In this document: piece by piece, positions 10,170 to 20,586 of the stretch | Numbering within the stretch: position 1 is the stretch's first letter | Layout: every line of letters begins with the position of its first letter | NCBI GenBank assembly: GCA_039621445.1 | Contig: CP154957.1 | Location: forward strand, 42,751,474 to 42,815,473 | DNA from: Euglena gracilis | Lineage: Eukaryota; Euglenida; Euglenophyceae; Euglenales | Direction: 5' to 3' | Length of the DNA: 64,000 nt | Notes under the pieces: generated by a model | Databases searched by the model: none | What the model was told of the DNA's origin: nothing | The model's input: the letters and a program-made list of their open reading frames with translations, nothing else | Program-made: the position numbers and the translations under genes

Positions 10170-11130
10170 CACACAAAACACTTCTTTGGATGTGTGCGCA
10201 AGGGAGAACAAAATGGCCCAAGAGTATCACAACCAATTTGCATTTTATAACGTTCCCATCAGAGTTGCCCACTGACAGCAACTCTGAACACGCCGCCCTT
10301 TGGGCAACAACACACGATGATGTTGTTTATGCCTCGCTCCCTTCCTTCCTCTCATCCGCCACAAAAGCTCCCACCAAATCCCACCAATGTACCATGCCCC
10401 CCCCATATTACACAAAAATTGTGGACATACCATGCCCCCCCCCCGAGCTATTCCCATAGGAGGGATGGGAATGGCTCACTTTCATAGCACTTTTCATGAA
10501 GGACTTCCCAAAAAAGTGGTCAAAAATCGACGTTTTTGGGACATTTTCAAAAATCACTTTTTTTGCAAATGTGCTTAAAATTGACCATTTTTTGCGAACG
10601 TCCAAAAAAGTTGCCAAAAATGACACCTTTTGGGCGCCTCCCCCCCCCCCCGCAAGTGGGCCGTAAAGGGTCCCGGGACGATAATTGCTCGGGGGGGGGG
10701 GGGTGGCAAAGCTGACAAAAAAATGCTTTTTTTTAAAAAACGTGTTTTTTTGAAGAAAAAAAACGCCATAAAAAACTTTTTTTGAAAAAAATGGATTTTT
10801 CTTTGAAAACACATTATTTGCCCCCCCCTACCTCTCGGCATGGGTTTTGCAACTGAGGTTCCTTCATCGCCGGCCAACTTTTGAGAAACAAGAGGCAAAG
10901 CAAATCAAGAACTCCCATTTTTGAAGACCACTCAGTCTGACGGTCTTGGACGAAGCGGAAACAAAGCGCAACAGCTACTCGTCTTCACCATCACTGAGGT
11001 GAGACTGCGTTGTTTTCCCAAAAAAAAATTCCCAAACCCTCGTTGGCGTTTTTTTTATTTTTTTTAAAAAAACCCAAAAAACCCCCCAAAAAAACTGTTT
11101 TCTTTTTTTTTTGATTGCCAGCTTTGGGGG
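10170..11130. other. No gene seen; homopolymer and A/T hairpin region
   Basis: It contains CCATGCCCCCCCCATATT words near 10390 and 10430 that resemble one end of the TA MITEs described at 18065 and 39792, a C/G palindrome at 10640-10700, and several T-run/A-run hairpins around 10720-10800 and 11045-11110. No coding sequence is supported. Confidence 0.5.
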
Positions 11131-11134
11131 ATGG

Positions 11135-11260
11135 TAACCCGTATACAGGCCATAAAACGGGTCAAGGGCGCCGCAGGCGATCTTGACCCGTTTTATGGCC
11201 TGTATACGGGTTATAGCCCACAATTTTTCTGTTACCGTGAACAGAAAGGCCCGGCGCCTG
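11135..11260 (+). repeat. Long hairpin, ATTGTGGG family
   Basis: Arms of about 32 bp (11135-11166 and 11182-11213, TAACCCGTATACAGGCC...) are followed by TATAGCCCACAATTTTTCTG and then AGGCCCGGCGCCTGCCC. Related hairpins occur at 63285-63385 (reverse orientation) and 63877-63976. Because two of the three copies share the downstream GGCGCC block, this looks like one end of a mobile element rather than a random palindrome. Confidence 0.65.
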
Positions 11261-11339
11261 CCCTGTATTTCGTTGACATGCTTCATGCAACGGTTTTGGG
11301 CTGTTTTTGGGCCATTTTGGGCCATTTTTTTGCCAAAAA

Positions 11340-11515
11340 GTCCTGTTCACAATTTCATGCTCTGTAAATTGTGAACAGTCTGTTCACGATTATCAGGCCA
11401 ATAATTGGACCCCCCAATTAACGCCCTGATAATCGTGAACAGGCTGTTCACAATTATGAGGGCGTTAATTTGGGGGGTCCAATTATCGCCCTGATAATGG
11501 TGAACAGAAACGCTG
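11340..11515. repeat. Nested palindromes around TGTTCACAATTAT
   Basis: Alternating forward and reverse copies of GTGAACAG, CCTGATAATC and GGGGGGTCCAATTA form an extended cruciform-like structure. No gene. Confidence 0.7.
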
Positions 11516-11734
11516 TGACAAAAAAACCTTCAATTTATGGGATGTTTTGAAGAAAACCCGCTGGTCCTGGAAAACGAGATATGGTCTAATGGCCAAGTTA
11601 TTGGTGGGCACTTTGGGGGGGACCGGGCCCCCAAGATGCTTGGCCATAAGGCGATTTTCGGTTTAGAGCCTAAAGGTGTGGATGCCCGTTTTTTTTACCA
11701 TACCATTCCACCAGTGTTCCAGTTTATTTCTTTG

Positions 11735-11972
11735 TACAATGGCCAAGAAGGCAGCAACACTATGGACAGAATGCTGCCCCATCCCCCAAAAGTTGGTGAA
11801 TTTTTGGCCACACTAAAACAGGGATGCACCAAAAAGTTGAACCCTGTTCAGGATCCCTTGCATGGTAGCCTTCTGGCGGAGGCGACCACAAAGAAAGCAT
11901 CCGGAACAGAAAGGACAGAGCAAGCCGCATATGCACACCTTCTCGAATTTGAAACCGTGCATTGGGGCTCTG
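11735..11972 (+). pseudogene. Tyrosine recombinase, N-terminal fragment (locus A)
   Basis: The frame contains MDRMLPHPPKVGEFLATL followed by LNPVQD, LLAEATTKKASGTE and AYAHLLEF. This aligns with the N-terminal parts of the loci at 23656 (MPRPP then VDEFLAVLR) and at 63090-60390 on the minus strand (MDRMLPRTPKTSEFSAALEK, then NPVHETLLQQATAKKPSG). The catalytic domain is absent: the frame runs into a hairpin at 11980. Assignment to the recombinase family rests on the other loci, where the catalytic box is present. Confidence 0.6.
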
Positions 11973-11979
11973 GCTTCAC

Positions 11980-12062
11980 ACCCGAACCGGCGTTCAGGAC
12001 GCCGGTTCAGCGGCGAATTTTCTGTGCCGAACCGGCGTCCAGAACGCCGGTTCGGGCGGGAA
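11980..12062. repeat. Hairpin of the GAACCGGCGT family
   Basis: Two inverted copies of CCGAACCGGCGT and ACGCCGGTTCGG with GGCGAATTTT between them. It abuts the end of the recombinase fragment of locus A and probably marks the insertion that cut it. Confidence 0.65.
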
Positions 12063-12169
12063 GACGACGTCTGGGGGACCCAAAACAAAAAGTGCGAAAA
12101 AGTGTCCAAAATGGTTTGTAGACAAGTGGCAATCATATCTAATCATATTTGAGCAGTTTTTGGGGGTAT

Positions 12170-12545
12170 TTGGCCAGAAATTGGGGTATTTTGTGCAATA
12201 ATTTCCTTTTGGCCAAATTTTGGGAATTTTCTGAAATAGCATACCATGCAGCACGGCTGAAATCAAAGGCCATCTGCAGAAAGCCCCAGAGAAGAGCTTT
12301 CAATCAAGGGGCAACATGGCAGGTGAACAGTGGAATTTGGAATTTGCGAAAAGGGTCGGACCATGCGATCGGCGATTTTCAGGGCGCTGTGCAATGTGGC
12401 TGAGTTCTGAGGGTTACCAAATGAAAGGACTTGGGGAGAGCTTTCAATTGATATGCTGCATGGCACCTGAGGTGTGAGATTTCACAAATTAAGATGTCAA
12501 TTTTTGGAATACACGATCGCTGAAAATAATGCAGCATGGCTGAAT
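12170..12545 (+). repeat. Diverged dispersed repeat (GATCGAGGGGTAA family)
   Basis: ATACCATGCAGCACGG, GAGCTTTCAATCAAGGGGCAA and a second GAGCTTTCAATTGATAT correspond to words in the 21350 copy. No gene recognised. Confidence 0.5.
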
Positions 12546-12555
12546 CCGGAGGGTA

Positions 12556-12800
12556 GATCTGGCCTGGGGGGGAGGGGGTTGTGGGCCGACCCTAGGGTCG
12601 GCCCACGGTCGCCAAAGGTCGCCAAAGGTCGCCCAAGGTGCCGTCCGGGAGACCCCCCTAGTGGGCCGACCCTAGGGTCGCCGGCTTAGGGTCGACTTAG
12701 GGTCGTGGGCCGACCCCAGGGTCGACTTAGTCGGCCCACCCCACGACTCCCCCCCCCCTGCAACCCTAGGGTCGACTTAAGGTCGGCCCACCCACCGACC
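12556..12800. repeat. Palindromic CCGACCCTAGGGTCGG cluster
   Basis: Many copies of GTCGGCCCAC, GGGCCGACC and CCCTAGGGTCG in both orientations with G/C runs. No coding potential. It probably represents the ends of one or two degenerate TIR elements. Confidence 0.6.
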
Positions 12801-12989
12801 TCCCCCGCCCTTCAAAACCAAGATTTAAATGTTTGAAGTTATTTTCATCAACTGAGGCCTCTATTTTAATACTTGCAGAAACAAAAATTTGAATATTTGA
12901 AGTTATTTTCTTCAATTAAGCCCTCTAATTTTACACACAAATTGTGGCTGAGCCCAGATTTCAGCCTGAAAACGTGTTCAGGAGGGGGC

Positions 12990-14600
12990 CCCCCAACTTA
13001 TCCCCCGAGTATGTTTCCAACTCTGAAGGGATTTTGTTATTTGAGGCTCGGATGGGGGTGGAGGGAGGAGTTTCCTGCCTCTCGTGATGCAGAATGCTTG
13101 CATTTCTAAAGGATTTTCATGTAATCCCTGTCTCATCATTGTTTGTTTGTTTTTACCCCTCCGGACCCCCATCAAGGGTCCACCAGTGCAAGACACTTAT
13201 TTGGACCAATCCGGACCATTTCCGGGTGATTTGGGCCCGCCACAGACCATGTTTATGACCACCGACCAGCCACCGACTTGTTTGCATAAAATTTTCTTCA
13301 TGGGGGGACTTAAATGTCGGCGGTACTGACCCGTTAGTACATTAGAGTGGGTAGTCAGACTACCCAATACCCCCCCCACCCCGTCTCGCCGACTAGCTAC
13401 CGACCATTAGTCGGCCGACTCCCCCCCCACACCCCCCAGTCTACTGCCATGCGCCACGAAGGCCGCTGCAACTCAGAACCAACCAGTCGGCCAACTACCC
13501 AATACCCCCCCCACCCCGTCTCGCCAACTAGCTACCGACCATTAGTCGACCGACTTCCCCCCCCCCAGTCTACCGCCATGCGCCCCGAAGGCCGCGCATC
13601 AGCCGAAGGCCGAAGCCCGCGCAGCGGCCGAAGGCCGCTGCAATTCAGAACCTGAAAAGTTGATGATGTTATTTAAAGGCGTAGGGTTACGGTCAAGTTT
13701 CCATTCCTAACTGTCCCATCCCATCCCCTGAACGTCGTTAAATTGGTGTCTGCAGGGGACCCAGCGAACCCAAAGAGGCGCCCAACTAGGGTTAAAAACA
13801 TGAGGGTCCCCCAATGTGTATTAACCCTAGTTGGGCGCCTCTTTGGGGTAGCTGGTCCCCTGCAGGCACCACTTTTTCACGCATCAGTCACCGACCCTTC
13901 AGCTGGTCGATCGACCCTTCAACTAGTTGGTGGCAGGCTGGAGGGGGGGGGGGCTGGCTAGTCGGCCGACTACCACCCCCCCCCCCTTTATTGTCCCCCC
14001 CCCTTTATTGTCCCTGGGCCCCGGCCGACGGGGGGTTTTTTTGGCCCGGCCAATGAAATTCCTTTGGTACCCCTTTATTGTCCCCCCCCCCTTTAGAAAC
14101 CGTGTTTGGGCCGATTTTGAGACTTTAAAAGTCTTAAATCTTCGCCCAAAACACGGTTTCAAACAAGAACAGTGTTTTGGGCCAAGGTTTTAGGGGGGCC
14201 CAGGGGCGACCACGGCGCCTTCGGCGCCGCGGTCCCCGCCCCTGGGCTCCCCCTAACTCTTGGCCCAAACACAGTTCTTGACACATTGTCCGGTCGGGCC
14301 TCCCGGGGGCAGGTCGGTGGGACAATAAAGGGGGGGGGGGGTGGTAGTCGGCTGACTAGCCAATTGGTTGGCCGACCGACAACGCCAATTGGTCGGTTGG
14401 CCTAGTCGGCAGCTAGTCGGTGAGACAGGGGGGGGGGGAGCCAGTTGGCCGACTAGTCGGCGAACTACCCACTCTGTGCCACTGAGTCAACTGCCGACTT
14501 TTAAACCCCCCCCCCTGAAAGAAAACTTCGGATGGGGTGGAGGGGGGAGTTTTCAGCCTCTCGTGAGAGTCATGGCCAGTTTCCCCCCCAGGACCCCCCC
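12990..14600 (+). repeat. Segmental repeat, copy 1 (copy 2 at 19280-20190)
   Basis: Two diverged copies share, in order: CGAGTATGTTTCCAACTC, ATGCAGAATGCTTGCATTTC, the CCCCCCAGTCTAC(C/T)GCCATGCGCC junction, GGGGACCCAGCGAACCC, AACCCTAGTTGGGCGCCTC, TTCAGCTGGTCGATCGACCC, and CTGTGCCACTGAGTCAACTG. Copy 1 has a second right-end unit (13480-13575) and a MITE insertion (13973-14344) that copy 2 lacks. Copy 2 has a longer hairpin at 19738-19785. The first part derives from the element at 2191-3581. Confidence 0.75.
13973..14344. mobile_element. TA MITE with matching empty site at 19941
   Basis: 372 bp with inverted ends CCACCCCC... then TTTATTGTCCC (left) and GGGACAATAAAGG... then GGTGG (right), flanked by TA on both sides (13971-13972, 14345-14346). 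The paralogous segment at 19931-19950 reads GTCGGCCGACTAGTCGGCTG with a single TA and no insert. Inside there is another hairpin around GGCGCCTTCGGCGCCG (about 14160-14290), related to 26450-26570. No transposase; non-autonomous. Confidence 0.9.
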
Positions 14601-14636
14601 AGCAGGCACCTATGGTCACTTCCCATTTTGGTGCTC

Positions 14637-14695
14637 TGGTCGGCCCTGGTCGGCCCTGGTCGGCCCTGGTCGGCCCTGGTCGGCCCTGGTCGGCA
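14637..14695 (+). repeat. CGGCCCTGGT minisatellite
   Basis: About six units of the decamer CGGCCCTGGT. Further arrays of the same unit are at 15486-15530 and 15560-15612, with short runs at 62636-62665. Confidence 0.9.
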
Positions 14696-14739
14696 AATAG
14701 TCGGCCATAGGTGGGGGTATCTGTCACAGAAAAAGGATT

Positions 14740-15300
14740 GTGAAAAATGACCCAAAATTACCAAAAGGGCGCAAAAATGGCCAAAATGCCATAAAATATG
14801 CTCATGTTGACTTAAATTAGCCCAATATTTGCCAAATCAGTGACTGCGGTCGGCTGAAAATGGTTAAAATGGCCAAAAGCGGGCAAAGGCCAAAGAAAAG
14901 CTGTTTTGGCCACTGTTTTTGCGAATCCAGAAGCTGCACCTGGCGCAAAATGCTCAAAAATGGTCAAATTCGACCAAAAAGAGGCCAAAAAAAGGGCAAA
15001 ATAACAAAAAAAGGTCGAAAATGGCTTTAAATAGTCAAAAATGGCCCAAGAGCAGGACAAAATGGCCCAAAATTACAAGAAGTGCACAAAAAGTGGCCAA
15101 AAATGGTCAAAATAGGTCAAAATTGGTGAATTATGGTGACAAATGGGCCAAAAAGAGACAAAAGCGACCTAAAATGGCCAAAAGCGGCCAAAAGCAGCCA
15201 AAAGTGACAACATGAGCCAGATGAGCCAGAAAAATCTCAAAATCTGGGATAAAAATGAGCCCAATTCCCCATTCTCACTGAAAAATTGACATCACTTAGA
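14740..15300. other. No gene seen; CCAAAA-rich sequence
   Basis: Short variations of AAATGGCCAAAA across about 500 bp. The ORFs here are Lys/Gln-rich readings of this simple sequence. Confidence 0.6.
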
Positions 15301-15359
15301 AAAAAGTTGCGCGGTCGGCTGCGGTCGGCTGCGGTCGGCTGCGGTAACCCGCGGTCGAT

Positions 15360-15840
15360 GCTGCCGGGCCAGCATCGCCCTGCATCGCCCAGCATCTCCC
15401 AGCATCATCAGAGGTGCTTGGTCCAGAGGGAAAGCTGCTGAATTCCTTCATCCATTCCCCTTCGGTCGGCCAACCACATGCAAGTCGGCCCTGGTCGGCC
15501 CTGGTCGGCCCTGGTCGGCCCTGGTCGGAACCCCCACCTACGGGGGTCCTGAAACTCATAGTCGGCCCTGGTCGGCCCTGGTCGGCCCTGGTCGGCCCTG
15601 GTCGGCCCTGGTCGGCCATAGGTGCCTGCCCCCCAGGACCCACCGGGGGGCGGTACCCACTTCAGAATAACCTGAACTTGTGCTGCAAAATTTCTGCCAA
15701 AAAATGCGGGACCCACCAAGGACCCCCCAAGCACCCCCCCAGGACCCCCCCAGCACCCTCCAAAGAACCCCCCAGGAACCCCCCAAGACCCCCCCCAGGA
15801 CCCCCCCAGGACCTGACCGGGCGCGTATGGTGGGCCTCTC
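15360..15840 (+). repeat. Mosaic repeat block with CGGCCCTGGT and CCAGGACCCCC arrays
   Basis: 15360-15500 (CATCATCAGAGGTGCTT, CCAGAGGGAAAGCTGC, CCATTCCCCTTCGG) recurs at about 62545-62640. 15625-15740 (GGACCCACCGGGGGGCGG, CTGAACTTGTGCTGCAAAA) recurs at 20185-20290. The tail is an array of CCAGGACCCCCC units. No gene. Confidence 0.65.
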
Positions 15841-16239
15841 TTTTGGCCTGCGTGGGCTTGGGCGTTTTTGGGGCCCTCCCCTTCCTGGCTTGCTGTTCCC
15901 TCGGCTGGTGTCGGTCTCTCCCGTTTCTCGTTGGGTGCTGTGGTTTGTCTTCGCCATTTTCTCTTGTGCTGGTGGGGTAGGACAGGGTCCTTGGGGGGGG
16001 GGGGAACTGGCCATAAGTGCATTTCCGGGAAAAACAAATTTTTTGGGAAAAAATCCTATTTAGGCTCCAAATTAGGAATCCCCCAACCTGAAATTAGTAT
16101 TTTGACACCAAATTAGGCATCACCATTCCAAGTTTTGCAAAATTTATGCGTCAAAATTAGGAATATACCTGAATATTTTGCCAAACTCGGCATCACCAGC
16201 CAAATTTTTTTTCAGAAAAAAATTGGCCGAAAAGGGTAC

Positions 16240-16520
16240 CCCCTCCGGTCACGGGTTGCAGGTTGCGAAAATTTTAACGCCACCTTACCTACAACTGCCC
16301 CCTCATTTACGACCACGCTCCGGTCACAGGTTGCAGGTTATGGGGGCGTTATAACCATCCCCCCCCCCCCCCCGGTCACAGGTTGCAGGAACCCGGTCGT
16401 CCGACAAGGGGGGGGGGGCGGGTAAGAGGTCATAACACCCCCATGACCTGCACCTGTGACCGGGGGGTGGCTGTAAATGAGGGGTGGTCGTACAACAAAG
16501 GGGGGGGGGCGGGTAGGTCG
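16240..16520. repeat. GGTCACAGGTTGCAGG palindromic repeat with C/G runs
   Basis: Forward GGTCACAGGTTGCAGG copies and reverse ACCTGCACCTGTGACC copies are separated by C-runs and G-runs. Related blocks are at 480-600, 18120-18240 and 18460-18570. Confidence 0.6.
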
Positions 16521-16654
16521 GGTCGGGGGGGGGGGTCAGCCGCCAAGTGAAAATCCAAAGGCAAAGAAGCCACGGGTGCAAAAAGTTCTTTCATTTGTGG
16601 TGCCACAAACATACAGATGCCTGTTATTTGATATGGTTCCCTTTCATTGCTCTC

Positions 16655-16993
16655 AATTTAATGCAAAGGCGGCAAACCACCCTTTCAGAAGCCGTTGAAA
16701 TATGGGTTGAACTCTTGCAAAGGATTCCAAAGAATTTGGGTGGATACAATGTTGTTCTCCAAAGAAGGTGGCAGGCAGGACAAATTCCACCATCCCTTTG
16801 CACATTGGGACTGCATCTTTTGGGTTGTTTGGCATCCACAGCAAATCTAGAGCGCAATTTTTCCACAATGGGTCATGTTTATGGGCAAAGACGGACAAAT
16901 TTGGGGATTGAGAAGGCTGGCAAACTGACCTTCCTCTTTCGTGCTCTGAACCCACCCGACTTACCTTCCCCCAGCGATGATGACAGTGAATGA
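16655..16993 (+). pseudogene. hAT transposase C-terminal fragment
   Basis: The frame ends with the hAT dimerisation signature: a LSEAVEIWVELLQRIPKN helix, then LASTANLERNFSTMG, RRTNLGIEKAGKL, FLFRALN and an acidic tail (stop at 16991-16993). In hAT transposases this C-terminal region mediates oligomerisation; the catalytic part is missing here. Sequence 5' of about 16655 is not clearly coding. It is paralogous to the fragment at 59400-60140 (LAECVEIWIELLERVPKK, STANPQRNLSTMG). Confidence 0.8.
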
Positions 16994-17663
16994 CCGTCAA
17001 CGTCTTTTGCCCATGTCTCATCAAAGGTCAACACAAAAGCAAGGGAAAAGGGGTGTGTGCGCACGGTGGCTTTTTTTCCAGGTTTTGCGATGCCGGCGAC
17101 TTGGCGCTTGATCCAGCCGGGGTTTTTGAAAAAAACCTTTTTTTTTTGTCGTTCTTTTTTCAAAAAAAACCCATTTTTTGTTTTTTTTGGGGGGAGCACA
17201 CGGCAGGCCGACAGCTGGCCGACAGCGTGACGGAGCTGGGTCATTTTGTTCAGCTGAATGCGGGTAGCAAATGCCTAATTTGGTGTGAGAAATTTGAGAG
17301 GCAATTTAGTGTGCCAATTCCCAATTTTGAGGACCAAATTCCTGAATTTATGTGTAAATTCCTAATTTTGAGAGGCAAATGCCTTTTTCCGGGTGTGAAA
17401 ATACTGAAATTTGATTGGTAATCCCTAATTTGGTGTGCCAATGCTGGATTTTGAGTGGCAAATTCCTGATTACCACCCCCCCCCCCCATATTTTTTGGGG
17501 GGGGGGGGCCTCGCGCCAAGAAAGAAATTCCTTGAGGGTCCCCCCCCCATGTCAAGTACGGGCACTATAAGGGCGACCGTTGAGGCGGCTGGGACAATAA
17601 GGGGGTGTGGGTGGGGTAATAAAAAGGTTCATAATGTTTAGTGGAAAAGGCATAATTTGCCGG

Positions 17664-17758
17664 GGGGGGGGGGGGGGGGGGGGGGGCAATTTCCAAATTG
17701 GGTGGCAAAATGCCTTAATTACTGGGTGTAACTGGGGGCGGGGTGGGGGGGGGGGGGT

Positions 17759-17806
<48 letters not shown>
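17664..17806. repeat. Long poly-G tracts
   Basis: G-runs at about 17661-17686 and 17741-17806, the second around 65 bases with few interruptions. Such tracts could form G-quadruplex structures on this strand. Their exact length should be treated with caution, because homopolymers are error-prone in sequencing. Other extreme tracts are at 33474-33525 and 34338-34398. Confidence 0.9.
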
Positions 17807-18064
17807 GGGTTGGCAAATGCCTAATTCTGGGTGTAACTGGGCCATTGTTGAGCTAATTTTGAGTGGTAAATGCCCAATTTAGGGTGTAAAACACCGAAAT
17901 TTGAGTGGAAATCCCTAATTTGGTGTGCCAATGCCTAATTTTGTGTGCCAAATTCCTAATTAACAAAAAGGCTCCCGTTTTGAGAGGCAAATGCTTAATC
18001 TGGGGGGCAATGTCCAATTTTGGGTTGGCAAAGTTTTGGGTTGGGTTGCCTGATTTTAGGTGTA

Positions 18065-18685
18065 CCATGCCCCCCCCATATTGTACCCCCCCCTGGGAGC
18101 CATTTTCTGGGGGGGAGGTACCCGCCCCCCCCCCCCCTTGTCCACCGACCGGGTTCCTGCAACCCCCGACCAGGGGGGGTGGTCGTACACCCCCCCCCCA
18201 ACCTGCAGCCCCCGACCGGGGGGTGGTCGTACCACTAGGGGCCAAATAAAAGCAAAAGCCAAAAAAAGTGCAATTTCATAACGGTGGAGGTTGCCACCGG
18301 CGCCTCTCAGTATGGAGGTCAGAACAGGTGGTATCCCGTACAATACACATGACGAAGTGGAACAAAATGGAAATGGACAACTCATTCTGCAGACACCGTG
18401 TAAAACCCTCGCTTCCTATCCCAAAGCAACACACGAGAGGTAAAAAAATTTTGTGGTTACCTGCAACCCCCGACCAGGGGGGGGTGGTCGTACACCCCCC
18501 CAACCTGCAACCCCCGACCGGGGGGTGGTCGGTATATAGGGGTGGTCGGTGGACAAGGGGGGGGGCGGGTACATTATGAGGGGGGGCCAAGGTCATGGTC
18601 CATGGTCACTCCGATCGAAACCATACACAGTCAATCCAATTGGGGGGGGGTACATTATGGGGGGGGGTATGGGGGGGGGGCATGG
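18065..18685. mobile_element. TA MITE, CCATGCCCC family (621 bp)
   Basis: The left end is CCATGCCCCCCCCATATTGT and the right end is its inverted relative (...TACATTATGGGG... then CATGG), with TA on both sides (18063-18064, 18686-18687). It contains the GGGTGGTCGTAC palindromic blocks. No ORF of note. The right end is a little irregular (an extra GTATGG block), so the border is less secure than for the copy at 39792. Confidence 0.6.
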
Positions 18686-18840
18686 TAAAATCCCATTTTC
18701 GGATGGAAAATGCACAATTTTGGGTGGCATGAGTGGCAAATGCATATTTCGGGGTGAAAATTGCTCAATTTCAGCGGCTAATGCCTAAATTTGGTATGAA
18801 ACATGCTTCACATTGGTCCAGGTGCCAAATCTTAATTTCG

Positions 18841-20586
18841 GGCCCCGAGCGGATTTCCGGTGGTGGTCGCTGTGGTGGTCGGCCCGACCTTATCGACCTG
18901 TGGTGGTCGGGCCGACCTGGTCGGCCCGACCACCATTTTTTTGCACTACCCCCCCCCTTTCTGGAAATTTAAGCCCCCCCCTGAAATTTTTTTTGTCCAA
19001 ATCACCCCAAAACCAGTCAAAACCCACTTAAATGGCTCCAGAACCCACCAATCGGGGGTGAATATGCAAAAACTTGGGGGGGGAATGCCCATTTTGGGCC
19101 ACTTTTGGCAAAAGAACACCTCTCCCCATCGGATTTTCAATATAATTGCAAAATTTTGCACAAAAAGGACTTAGCCCTCCAAGTATGTTGCCAACATAGA
19201 GGGGATTTTGTTATTTGAGGGGGGGGTGCGGGGGGGGGGGGGGGAGAGCCCCCCCCCGCCCATGAAAAAGTGAGCCGCAAAAACAAATTATCCCCCGACT
19301 ATGTTGCCAACTCAGAAGGGATTTTGTTATTTGAGGCTCGGATGGGGGTGGAGGGAGGAGTTTCCTGCCTCTCGTGATGCAGAATGCTTGCATTTCTAAA
19401 GTATTTTCATACCAACTACCCAACTGCCCAATACCCCCCCCACCCTGTCTCGCCAACTAGCTACCGACCATTAGTCGACCGACTACCCCCCCACACCCCC
19501 CAGTCTACCGCCATGCGCCCCGAAGGCCGAAGGCCGCGCATCAGCCGAAGGCCGAAGCCCGCGCAGCGGCCGAAGGCCGCTGCAATTCAGAATTCAGTTG
19601 ATGACGTTATTTAAAGGAGTAGGGTTAGGGTCAAGTTTCCATCCCTAACTGTCCCATCCCATCCCCTCAACGTCGTTAAATTGGTGTCTGCAGGGGACCC
19701 AGCGAACCCAAAGAGGCGCCCAACTAGGGTTAAAAACATTGGGGGACCCGAGCGAGGCGCCGAAGGCGCCTCGCTCGGGTCCCCCAATGTGTATTAACCC
19801 TAGTTGGGCGCCTCTTTGGGGTAGCTGGTCCCCTGCAGGCACCACTTTTTCACGCATCAGTCACCGACCCTTCAGCTGGTCGATCGACCCTTCAACTGTT
19901 TGGTGGCAGGCTGGAAGGGGGGGCTGGCTAGTCGGCCGACTAGTCGGCTGACTAGCCAATTGGTTGGCCGACCGACGACGCCAATTGGTCAGTTGGCCTA
20001 GTCGGCAGCTAGTCGGTGAGACAGGGGGGGGAGCCAGTTGGCCGACTAGTCGGCGAACTACCCACTCTGTGCCACTGAGTCAACTGCCGACTTTTAAACC
20101 CCCCCCCCTGAAAGAAAACTTCGGATGGGGTGGAGGGGGGAGTTTTCAGCCTGTCGTGAGAGTCATGGCCAGCTTCCCCCCTAGGACCCCCCCAGGACCC
20201 ACCGGGGGGCGGACCCACTTTAGAATAACCTGAACTTGTGCTGCAAAATTTCTGCCAAAAAATGCGGGACCCACCAAGGACCCCCCCCCCAGCACCCTCC
20301 GAAGGACCCCCCCAGGCCCCCCCCCCCCAGGACCCCCCCAGGACATGGTCTTGGGGGGGAGAACTGGCCATAAGTGCATTTCCGGGTGATTTGGGGCCGT
20401 CACAGACCATTTTTATGCCCACCGACCAGCCACCGACCACCCACCGACCAGGGGGGGGGGGGCTTAAAAATGCAAAAAAGGGGGGGGTAGTGCAAAAAAA
20501 ATGGTGGTCGGCCCGACCTGGTCGGCCCGACCACCACAGGCCGGTCGACCACCACAGCGACCACCACCGGGAATCCGCACGGAGCC
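18841..20586. mobile_element. Mutator-like TIR element 1 (1746 bp, 9-bp target duplication)
   Basis: Inverted ends of about 120 bp start GGCCCCGAGCGGATT (left) and, in reverse, GGCTCCGTGCGGATT (right), and continue through GGTGGTGGTCGCTGTGGTGG and CCCGACCACCATTTTT. The 9-bp sequence TTAATTTCG is directly repeated at 18832-18840 and 20587-20595. Nine-bp duplications with long TIRs are typical of Mutator-like elements. The interior holds segmental-repeat copy 2 (19280-20190) and no transposase. Confidence 0.85.
19280..20190 (+). repeat. Segmental repeat, copy 2 (empty of the TA MITE)
   Basis: See copy 1 at 12990-14600. It preserves the empty TA site at 19941-19942 and a 45-bp hairpin centred on GGCGCCGAAGGCGCC (about 19738-19785), which in copy 1 is collapsed to one short arm (about 13800-13815). 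Confidence 0.75.

Noticed and set aside
10385-10460. Complete CCATGCCCC MITE
   Set aside because: Two left-type ends occur in the same orientation and no inverted right end is seen nearby.
17552-17882. Gly- or Pro-rich ORFs through poly-G
   Set aside because: Homopolymer readings; length and frame depend on uncertain run lengths.
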